Positions 1 to 5,316 of a stretch of 6,702 nucleotides of DNA are shown one piece after another. A program made the position numbers and the translations under genes. Numbering within the stretch: position 1 is the stretch's first letter; every line of letters starts with the position of its first letter. The notes below the pieces were generated by a model. The model was given only the letters and a program-made list of their open reading frames with translations, was not told the origin of the DNA and did not search any database. The DNA comes from a bacterium (lineage in GTDB: Bacteria > Verrucomicrobiota > Verrucomicrobiae > Limisphaerales > J093): contig JAKCAB010000052.1 of NCBI GenBank assembly GCA_021839785.1, forward strand, positions 1-6,702, in the 5' to 3' direction.

Positions 1-2145
1 GTGGCCATTGGGGCGGGATGGTGGCACAGCCTGGCCTTGAAGGGCGATGGCACGGTCGTCGCGTGGGGAGACAACGATTATGGCCAAAGCACGGTGCCCA
101 GCGGCTTGAACGGGGTGGTGGCCGTGGCGGCGGGAGGGTGTCACAGCCTGGCCTTGAAGGGCGATGGCACGGTCGTGGCGTGGGGAGACAACGACTTTGG
201 CCAAAGCACGGTGCCCAGCGGCTTGAAAGGGGTGGTGGCCGTGGCGGCGGGGGGTTACTACAGCCTGGCGCTGGTCGCCGACCCGCCAATGAACGCGGGA
301 CCAAGTATCTTAAGTTCGCCGCGCGACGCGGCCGTCGCGGCGGGAAGCCAGGCATCCTTCACCGTTTCCGCTGCGGGCACGCCGCCGTTGACCTATCAAT
401 GGCGGAAGAACGGCGTGGCCATTCCCGGCGCCACCGCCGCCACGCTGACCTTGAACGTCGTCACCGCCGCGGACTCCGCCCAATACTCCGTCCTGGTCCG
501 CAACGCCTACGGCCAGGCCGAGAGCCGGTCTGCCAGACTGACGGTGCTGGACGTTGGAGCCAAAGGCACGAAGCCGACCCAAGTGCTGGCCAGGTCAGAA
601 GTCATTCAACTGCCTGGAAAGCGCAACCTCGTAGTCGTTACGCACGGCTGGCAGCCGAAGGAGGCCAACACGATACCAGGACAGGAACCCCCGGTTCTCC
701 CTGATTGGGTGAAGACTCTGGCCAACGCGATGGCCGATAGAGTGCCCTCGGATTGGCAAGTGTTTGCTCTGGATTGGGCATTGGATGCGTGGACATTCAC
801 TCCCGACGGCGCGCGCCAGAACGGAGAAACCAAAGGGAAATTGGAGGGTCAGCGGGTGGCCGCCCAACACTGGGAAAACGTACACTTGATCGCACACAGC
901 GCAGGCTCCGCATTAATCGAGGCCTTTGCGGAACAACTGCGAAAGTCGCGCACACCCCCGGTCATCCACGAGACCTTTTTGGACCCATACGTGGGTGGAG
1001 GCGATGGTTTGCGCGAATCGTATGGTTCGCACGCGGATTGGGCGGAGAACTACTTTTCTGACGATCTAACCGACACGTTGACAAGCGGAAAGCTGAATCA
1101 TGCGTGGAACGTAGATGTGACCTGGCTTGACCCAAAGGTGGAAAGGGAGCCGGTTTACTGCGCGTCGCAATCCTCGACGGCGGGTTCGACACCGACGACG
1201 ATTCTGCAATGCGGTGCCAAACCTTATTCGCCCGGTTTGATCGCTGGCCACGCTTGGCCCTACAAGTTTTATACCCAGACGGTCACCCAGGAGTTGTCCT
1301 GCGCCACCGACATGGGTTTGCCAGCCATCGGCTTTGGGTTGAGCCAAGAAGCCAATGGTTGGGCCAAGCACGCCGGACTTGATCCAAACAATGCGCCCGT
1401 GATGCTGTGTCCACCTGCGGACGCCTGGCCGTCCCAATCGCCCCCTCAGCCGGATTGGAACTGGGGTACTCTTCAGATCCAAGATTCGCCCAATTTGTTG
1501 ACCGGAAAGGGTGCATTCAAGGCAAGGAGTTCTTTCAATCTCGACGCGACCGCAGGTCCGATATTGGCAGGAAAAACTCCAGGCGCGCGCGGCATCGCGC
1601 CGATGGATGGCCCCAGCGGGGACGGGGGCGCGTCGTGGTTGGCCGTGGCGGTGACGATCACCAACCCGGTCAACTACGTGCAGTTCGAAGCGGCGTTCAC
1701 CAGCCCGGCCGGCTCGGAAGGCTTGCTGACGGTGTATTGGAACACCAACCAGATCGGGCTGGCCGACGAGCGCGTAACCGATCCCGGCCTGCAGAACTAC
1801 CGCTTCGCCCTGCCGGCGGCGGTGACCAACGGTCTCTACACGCTGAGCTTCCGGCTGGACGCATTCAACGCGACGAGTTCGAGCATCACGGTCACCAACG
1901 TCACGCCCGGCTTCTATGGTTTGCTGGAAGCGCCGGTCCTGGGCCTGGTCAACGCGGAGACCAACCACGCGCCGCTGCTTCAGGTGTCGGCGCCCGCCGG
2001 GTACGATTGTGTGGTGCTCGACTCGACGAACCTCGTGGACTGGGCGCCAGCGGCGGTGCTGGTGAACACCAACGGCGTGGCGTATTACCCGCTGCCGACC
2101 GAGTCCACGGCCAGCGCGCGGTTTTACCGGGCGGTCATCCCGTAG
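1..2145 (+). CDS. Multidomain secreted lipase-like protein (RCC1-like repeats, Ig-like domain, alpha/beta hydrolase), 5' end missing
   Basis: The reading frame is open from the first base, and the protein begins inside a tandem repeat, so the true start and any signal peptide lie upstream. Visible domains (window residue numbers): RCC1-like 39-residue repeats at 1-93, with AWGDN and SLALKGDGT motifs; an Ig-like beta-sandwich at about 96-184 (TYQWRKNGVAIPGAT, then YSVLVRNAYG); an alpha/beta hydrolase at about 190-430; a beta-rich segment at about 540-640; and a C-terminal module (STNLVDW, ending FYRAVIP) of a kind I associate with Verrucomicrobia exported proteins. In the hydrolase, HGW at 215-217 resembles the oxyanion loop, S300 in AHSAG fits the nucleophile elbow (Ala replaces the usual first Gly), D328 in LDP is a plausible acid, and H418 in GHAWPYKFY a plausible catalytic His. 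Ester substrates are inferred; the true substrate is unknown. The hydrolase segment is visibly less GC-rich than its flanks. The gene ends at TAG 2143-2145. Confidence 0.85.
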   Translation: MAIGAGWWHSLALKGDGTVVAWGDNDYGQSTVPSGLNGVVAVAAGGCHSLALKGDGTVVAWGDNDFGQSTVPSGLKGVVAVAAGGYYSLALVADPPMNAGPSILSSPRDAAVAAGSQASFTVSAAGTPPLTYQWRKNGVAIPGATAATLTLNVVTAADSAQYSVLVRNAYGQAESRSARLTVLDVGAKGTKPTQVLARSEVIQLPGKRNLVVVTHGWQPKEANTIPGQEPPVLPDWVKTLANAMADRVPSDWQVFALDWALDAWTFTPDGARQNGETKGKLEGQRVAAQHWENVHLIAHSAGSALIEAFAEQLRKSRTPPVIHETFLDPYVGGGDGLRESYGSHADWAENYFSDDLTDTLTSGKLNHAWNVDVTWLDPKVEREPVYCASQSSTAGSTPTTILQCGAKPYSPGLIAGHAWPYKFYTQTVTQELSCATDMGLPAIGFGLSQEANGWAKHAGLDPNNAPVMLCPPADAWPSQSPPQPDWNWGTLQIQDSPNLLTGKGAFKARSSFNLDATAGPILAGKTPGARGIAPMDGPSGDGGASWLAVAVTITNPVNYVQFEAAFTSPAGSEGLLTVYWNTNQIGLADERVTDPGLQNYRFALPAAVTNGLYTLSFRLDAFNATSSSITVTNVTPGFYGLLEAPVLGLVNAETNHAPLLQVSAPAGYDCVVLDSTNLVDWAPAAVLVNTNGVAYYPLPTESTASARFYRAVIP
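25..270 (+). repeat. 117-bp tandem repeat coding for RCC1-like 39-residue units
   Basis: Two full copies (25-141 and 142-258) and the start of a third (from 259) lie head to tail in frame. By hand alignment the two full copies differ at 8 of 117 positions. Each encodes one RCC1-like blade of 39 residues. The array probably continues left of the window. The high DNA identity suggests recent unit duplication or gene conversion. Confidence 0.9.
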
Positions 2146-2164
2146 CCGGCGCGCTGTCGTTGGT

Positions 2165-2287
2165 CTGGGGAGCGCGGGCGTCGCGCCCGCTGGGTTCGGC
2201 GTCCTCGCCGAACCCACCTTTCGCGCCTAGCCCGGACCCGTCGGCGGGACGCCGACGGGGGGCGACCGGGACGGTCGCGCTCCCCAG
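2165..2287. repeat. Compound inverted-repeat element: 12-bp terminal arms enclosing four stem-loops
   Basis: Perfect 12-bp arms CTGGGGAGCGCG (2165-2176) and CGCGCTCCCCAG (2276-2287) bound the element. Inside are four perfect hairpins: 2174-2190 (7-bp stem, loop TCG), 2191-2216 (11 bp, loop TCCT), 2237-2259 (10 bp, loop GGA) and 2262-2278 (7 bp, loop GGA). Hairpins 1 and 4 share bases with the terminal arms, so the long-range and local pairings compete. The loops of the left pair read GTC and those of the right pair GAC, so the halves are mirror images built to one plan although their stems differ in sequence. It resembles a REP/BIME-type mobile palindrome. It contains no gene and has no T-run that would make it a plain terminator, although it may still stop transcription leaving the upstream gene. 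Confidence 0.85.
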
Positions 2288-2354
2288 TTTCAGACACGCG
2301 CTCAATGCCAGCCGAACAGACGGATGAAATCGGCTTCGACGCACGAGACGGCGC

Positions 2355-2372
2355 GCCGGCTTCCAAGCCGGC
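2355..2372. repeat. Short perfect hairpin, 8-bp stem
   Basis: GCCGGCTT (2355-2362) and AAGCCGGC (2365-2372) are separated by CC. AGACG (2346-2350) and CGTCT (2379-2383) could add an outer stem across an internal loop. No T-run follows, so a repeat element is more likely than a terminator. Confidence 0.6.
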
Positions 2373-2558
2373 TTAATGCGTCTGAGCGAAGCGCCGGATG
2401 GCATCACCGCGGCTGGGTGCTTGCAGACGCTTTATGCCGCTTTGGGAAAGCAGCACACCGGCCAGCACCGCGGAGGTTCGCCTCGCGACCGGAAAGCCAG
2501 GGCTCGACGGAGTCTCGCCCCACCCGTGTTGGGACCAACGCAACGTGTTTCTCAAGTT

Positions 2559-2581
2559 CCGCCCGGCGGGCCGCCGGGCGG
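2559..2581. repeat. GC-only hairpin, 9-bp stem with 5-base loop
   Basis: CCGCCCGGC (2559-2567) pairs perfectly with GCCGGGCGG (2573-2581) around the loop GGGCC. It lies about 70 bases before the peptidase start. It has no T-tract; it could be another dispersed palindrome or a leader structure if transcription starts upstream. Confidence 0.6.
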
Positions 2582-2651
2582 GGTAGGCGAGCTGCCGCGT
2601 TTCCCGCTCCGCGTCATTGACCGCGAATTGAGACTCCCGCACGCTGCGCCG

Positions 2652-3929
2652 ATGCTTGAGCCTGCCTCGCTTCGGCAATTCCTCGAAGGCCAGATGCCCG
2701 CCGCGCTGGACATGCTGCGCCGGATGGTCGGCATTAACAGCTTTACCGAGAACCTGGACGGCGTCGCGCGCCTCGCGCGGCTCACGGCGGAGTGGTTCGC
2801 CCCGCTGGGTTTCACCGCGGAGTCGGTGCGTTCCACCAATCCCGCCTGGGGCGACCACTTGTTCCTGACTCGGCCCGGTAAATCGCAACGTTCGATCCTG
2901 TTGATCTCCCACCTCGACACGGTGTTTCCGCCGGACGAGGAGGCGCGCAACGATTTTCGCTGGCAACCGGAGGGCGACCGCATTTACGGACCGGGCACCA
3001 ACGACATCAAGGGCGGCACCGTGATGGTCTGGTTGGTGCTCGCGGCCTTGCAGGCGCAGGCGCCGGAGTTGTTCGCGGACCTTACGTGGCGGGTGGGCCT
3101 CAACTCGTCCGAGGAGGTGTTTTCGCCGGACTTTGGCGAGGTCTGCCGCGCGCGCTGTGACCGGCACACGCTCGCCGCGCTGGTGTTCGAAGGCGAAGGG
3201 CGGGACGAGCGCGGGCGCCCGTTGCTGGTGGTGGCGCGGAAAGGACGCGTGGCGTGGCGGGTCACGGTCACCGGCCGGGGGGCGCACGCCGGCGGCAAAC
3301 ACGCGCACGGCGCGAATGCGATCGTGCAACTCGCCAAAGTGCTCCCACGGCTCGCGGCGCTGACCGATTATTCGCGCCATCTCACCTGCAACGTCGGCAC
3401 GATTTCCGGCGGCACGGTGCTGAACCGCGTGCCGCACGCGGCGGTGGCAGAGGGCGAACTTCGCGCGTTTTCCCCCGAAGTTTTCGCCGCCGCCAAAGCC
3501 GCGCTGCTCGGGTTGGCTGGCCTGGGCGAGGTGCGCAGCGCGGCGGACGGTTTCGCCTGCACGGTGCGGGTGGACATCACCTCCGAGACGCGACCCTGGC
3601 CGCGGAATCCGGACAGTGACCGGCTGTTCGAGCTTTGGCGGCGCGTGGGCGAGGAGGTGGGTTTCAGCGTGACGCCGGAGGAGCGGGGCGGCTTGAGCGA
3701 CGGCAATCCGCTCTGGGACCTCGTGCCGACGATCGACGGCCTCGGGCCGTGGGGCGACAACGACCATTGTTCCGAGCGCAGCGCAGACGGGTCGAAGTTG
3801 CCGGAATTCGTGGAAGTCAGTTCGTTCGTGCCCAAGGCGGTGGTGAACACGCTGGCGATCGCGCGGCTCATCGAGGCTGGCTGTCCGCCGGCGGGTGCGG
3901 TAGGGCCGGCGTGCGTTTCCGAGCAGTGA
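2652..3929 (+). CDS. M20 family zinc metallopeptidase (carboxypeptidase G2/ArgE/DapE type)
   Basis: The product is a 425-residue, probably cytoplasmic, metal-dependent amidohydrolase or exopeptidase. Starting at ATG 2652, the M20 zinc ligands are all present: H87 and D89 (SHLDTVFPPDE), D118 (GPGTNDIKGG), E154/E155 (NSSEEVFSP; general base then ligand), E180 (LVFEGEG) and H372 (GDNDHCSE). They correspond to H112, D141, E175/E176, E200 and H385 of carboxypeptidase G2. The dimerisation lid domain lies at about 195-310 and includes GRGAHAGGKHAHGANA. The length matches CPG2. The start was chosen because the fold begins here; the open frame back to 2376 codes for low-complexity sequence, and no convincing ribosome-binding site marks either start. 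The substrate cannot be assigned: neither the ArgE nor the DapE neighbourhood is present. The gene stands alone, 83 bases before the next same-strand start. Confidence 0.92.
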   Translation: MLEPASLRQFLEGQMPAALDMLRRMVGINSFTENLDGVARLARLTAEWFAPLGFTAESVRSTNPAWGDHLFLTRPGKSQRSILLISHLDTVFPPDEEARNDFRWQPEGDRIYGPGTNDIKGGTVMVWLVLAALQAQAPELFADLTWRVGLNSSEEVFSPDFGEVCRARCDRHTLAALVFEGEGRDERGRPLLVVARKGRVAWRVTVTGRGAHAGGKHAHGANAIVQLAKVLPRLAALTDYSRHLTCNVGTISGGTVLNRVPHAAVAEGELRAFSPEVFAAAKAALLGLAGLGEVRSAADGFACTVRVDITSETRPWPRNPDSDRLFELWRRVGEEVGFSVTPEERGGLSDGNPLWDLVPTIDGLGPWGDNDHCSERSADGSKLPEFVEVSSFVPKAVVNTLAIARLIEAGCPPAGAVGPACVSEQ

Positions 3930-3977
3930 GGCGGGTCGGGTGACGCCGGCCGGCTTGGCGCCCATCGGACCTCTGCC

Positions 3978-4006
3978 TTGCCAAGACCGGGGAGGGTTTG
4001 CATTGT
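3978..4006 (+). promoter_or_regulatory. Possible sigma70-like promoter of the CII-like gene
   Basis: TTGCCA (3978-3983) matches the -35 consensus at five of six positions and is followed after 17 bases by CATTGT (4001-4006), a weak -10 box with three of six. The predicted transcript would start at or next to ATG 4013, leaving little or no leader. A purine run GGGGAGGG (3989-3996) lies inside the spacer, 16 bases before the ATG, which is far for a ribosome-binding site. Confidence 0.3.
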
Positions 4007-4012
4007 GCGCCC

Positions 4013-4498
4013 ATGCAGTCCCACGAGTTGTTGCGGGCGGTGTACGACAGCGGGAACCCCAAACAGGTCGCCGCCGACCTCGGCCTCTCGCTCTCGCTGA
4101 TCTACAAATGGGCGGAGCCGACCACCGAGACGGGCAGCGGCGCCACCAATCCGCTGGACCGGATCGACGTGCTCGTGCAGAGCACCAAGGACGACCGGAT
4201 CGTCCAGTGGATTTGCCAGCGCGCGGGCGGTTTCTTCATCCGCAATCCCAAGGCCGTCTGGCCGCACCCGCCGGACCTCATCCCCGCGACCAACCAGGTG
4301 GTGCAGGAATTCGCGGACCTGCTGGCGGTCGTGGCCTCGGCCGCGGCGGACAACCAAGTTTCCCCGGCCGAATCGAAGACCATCCGGGCGCGCTGGGAAG
4401 ATCTCAAGCGGGCCACCGAAGCCTTCGTGCGCTGCTGCGAGGAAGGCAACTTCGCCGGCCTCCGCGAGGCGGCGCTGCGGTTGAAATCGGCGGCGTGA
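4013..4498 (+). CDS. Small HTH protein resembling phage regulatory protein CII/CP76
   Basis: The predicted protein has 161 residues from ATG 4013. An in-frame TTG at 3998 would add five residues but lies one base after the purine run, so I prefer the ATG. Residues 5-36 fit an N-terminal helix plus helix-turn-helix (LLRAVYDSGNPKQVAADLG, then LSLSLIYKWAEP). Next comes NPLDRIDVLVQSTKDDRIVQWICQ at 46-69, resembling the stretch after the HTH in CP76-type proteins, where a GDDRI-like motif precedes a helix. Residues 93-160 are predicted helical (EFADLLAVVASAAADN, AESKTIRARWEDL) with no membrane segment. DNA binding is inferred from the HTH; target and signal are unknown. No phage genes lie nearby, so this may be a chromosomal relative rather than prophage debris. 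It converges on the CULT gene across 168 bases. Confidence 0.8.
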   Translation: MQSHELLRAVYDSGNPKQVAADLGLSLSLIYKWAEPTTETGSGATNPLDRIDVLVQSTKDDRIVQWICQRAGGFFIRNPKAVWPHPPDLIPATNQVVQEFADLLAVVASAAADNQVSPAESKTIRARWEDLKRATEAFVRCCEEGNFAGLREAALRLKSAA

Positions 4499-4558
4499 GC
4501 CGGCCGGCCAGCTGGCGAACGGCCGCGCGCTCCGATTGGCAATAAGACGATGCTTCGG

Positions 4559-4582
4559 GCGCGGAACGGACTTCCGCGCTCC
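4559..4582 (-). repeat. Dispersed palindrome half-unit, related to the element at 2165-2287
   Basis: Read on the minus strand from 4582, the sequence is GGAGCGCG, then GAA, GTC, CG and TTCCGCGC. It forms an 8-bp stem (4559-4566 with 4572-4579) and a 5-base loop. The GGAGCGCG-N3-GTC frame is identical to both end units of the compound element, while the stem bases differ yet still pair. A second CGCGCTCCG starts at 4526, 49 bases before the one at 4575, and may be the remnant of another copy. Confidence 0.65.
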
Positions 4583-4628
4583 GTTCGACCGGCGATCGTG
4601 TTCACCAGAATACTCTGCGATGCCTTTG

Positions 4629-4651
4629 AAAAAACGCAGCCACCGCCGGCT
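4629..4651 (-). terminator. Weak candidate rho-independent terminator for the CULT gene
   Basis: On the minus strand, downstream of the CULT stop codon (4667-4669), AGCC (4651-4648) and GGCT (4641-4638) form a 4-bp stem around a 6-base loop. GCG and then TTTTTT (4634-4629) follow. The T-run is convincing but the stem is short and separated from it by three bases, so the call is tentative. Confidence 0.35.
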
Positions 4652-4666
4652 TAACCCCGCGCGCGC

Positions 4667-5095
4667 TCAGTTCATGATCAGCAAAGCCCGGACGATCCGG
4701 TCCCGGATCAACCCGACGAACTCGCTCGGGCCGGCGTAAAACCAGCCCAGGTGCAGGCCGCAGCGGTCGCACACGCAGTACGACCACGCGTGGCCGGGAA
4801 ACCACGTGTGCTCGAACGTCGGCACCCCGCTCGGCCGGCAGCCCAGCGTCCGCGAGAAAATGAGGATGGCGAACCGGATGCCCGCCGGATTCGAAAAGGT
4901 GAACTCGCTCCGGCCCGCGATCGAAAAGCGGTCTTTGTCGCTGGCCACGCGGTTTAGACACCACGCGCACAGCCAGTCGCTGGCCGGATCGCCCGTGACT
5001 GGACGCGCCCGGCTCTCGACTTCCGGTTCCGGGAGTTCCACCACCCCCACGCCAGCGCCGCTCATGGCTTCGACCCGCCTGGTCATGGAAACCAT
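4667..5095 (-). CDS. Stand-alone CULT (cereblon-type) domain protein
   Basis: The predicted protein has 142 residues from ATG 5095; ATGs at 5086 and 5065 (139 and 132 residues) are equally possible. The open frame continues back to 5269, but that extension looks non-coding. The domain starts near residue 42. Numbered from 5095: zinc cysteines C43/C46 (CAWC) and C109/C112 (CDRC); N69-P70 in SNPAG, like NPHG of human cereblon; EHTWFPGHAW at 95-104, like EHSWFPGYAW; then HLGWFY. Cage tryptophans W98, W104 and W118 are spaced 6 and 14 apart, exactly as W380, W386 and W400 of human cereblon. Y120 takes the place of F402, as I recall for the Magnetospirillum homologue. Human CULT binds thalidomide-type imides and C-terminal cyclic imides on proteins; the bacterial role is unknown. 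There is no Lon-like domain, signal peptide or membrane helix, so it is probably a cytoplasmic ligand-binding protein. It diverges from lgt. Confidence 0.92.
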   Translation of the reverse strand: MVSMTRRVEAMSGAGVGVVELPEPEVESRARPVTGDPASDWLCAWCLNRVASDKDRFSIAGRSEFTFSNPAGIRFAILIFSRTLGCRPSGVPTFEHTWFPGHAWSYCVCDRCGLHLGWFYAGPSEFVGLIRDRIVRALLIMN

Positions 5096-5316
5096 TCTGC
5101 CACGAAGCCCGGTCAAGTCCACGCCGCAAGGAACCGAACCCCGCTGTTGGCAGGCGACCTGTGGGGTCGCTGTTCGTCTCTGGGAGTCTCTGAGGCGTTT
5201 GGTCCGATTCGTCGTACTGCAAACGGTCCGCCCGCTTTCGGCATCAAGCCGGAACGCCGCCCGGCTCACGGCTAAAGCTTTCGACGCGCGCCGGGAAAAC
5301 CGTTACACTGGGGGCG
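5096..5316. other. Divergent promoter region between the CULT gene and lgt
   Basis: This 221-base spacer must hold the promoters of both divergent genes. It contains a 6-bp hairpin, GCGACC (5154-5159) with GGTCGC (5165-5170), and two direct copies of GTCTCTG (5176-5182 and 5186-5192) spaced 10 bases apart, about one helical turn. These could be an operator, but nothing proves it. On the minus strand, TTGACC at 5117-5112 lies too close to ATG 5095 to serve as a -35 box for that start. The minus-strand frame extending to 5269 looks non-coding. Confidence 0.45.
5281..5309 (+). promoter_or_regulatory. Possible promoter of lgt
   Basis: TCGACG (5281-5286) and TACACT (5304-5309) each match four of six bases of the -35 and -10 consensus, with a 17-base spacer. 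The -10 box ends seven bases before ATG 5317, which predicts a leaderless or very short-leader transcript. GGGGG at 5310-5314 sits only two bases from the ATG, too close to be a standard ribosome-binding site. Confidence 0.35.

Larger units (their letters stand above)
2288..2651. other. Gene-free spacer rich in small palindromes
   Basis: I see no credible gene here. The peptidase frame stays open back to 2376, but the extra 92 residues are Arg/Pro/Gly-rich and resemble no protein family. Visible structures: a hairpin at 2355-2372; GCTTT-GGG-AAAGC at 2439-2451; inverted copies GCGTCTG (2378-2384) and CAGACGC (2424-2430); direct copies of CACCGCGG at 2405-2412 and 2466-2473; an imperfect hairpin with loop GGA at 2501-2519; and a 9-bp hairpin at 2559-2581. 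The right end should contain the peptidase promoter; TTGACC at 2617-2622 is a possible -35 box, but no good -10 box follows. Confidence 0.6.

Noticed and set aside
25..270. Tandem repeats considered as a CRISPR or intergenic satellite array
   Set aside because: The 117-bp units are contiguous without spacers, in frame, and code for RCC1-like protein repeats.
2165..2287. Compound palindrome considered as a rho-independent terminator, a tRNA-like structure or an insertion sequence
   Set aside because: It lacks a T-tract and tRNA conserved bases, and is far too short to encode a transposase. A non-autonomous palindromic repeat fits better.
2376..2651. Upstream extension of the peptidase frame by 92 codons
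   Set aside because: The translation is low-complexity and matches no M20 N-terminus, and the DNA is full of hairpins. The start at 2652 gives the normal family length.
2373..3965. 530-codon minus-strand open frame opposite the M20 peptidase gene
   Set aside because: Its translation is Arg/His/Gly-rich with no recognisable domain, while the plus strand carries all M20 zinc ligands. Long antisense frames are expected at this G+C content.
5176..5192. Direct GTCTCTG repeats considered as a regulator binding site
   Set aside because: Two 7-base copies are too few and too simple to claim an operator without conservation data; noted only within the spacer entry.
4602..5222. 206-codon minus-strand frame overlapping the CULT gene, considered as a frameshifted N-terminal part of it
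   Set aside because: It is in another frame and carries none of the CULT motifs. The CULT frame alone gives a complete domain with several usable ATGs, so no frameshift is needed.
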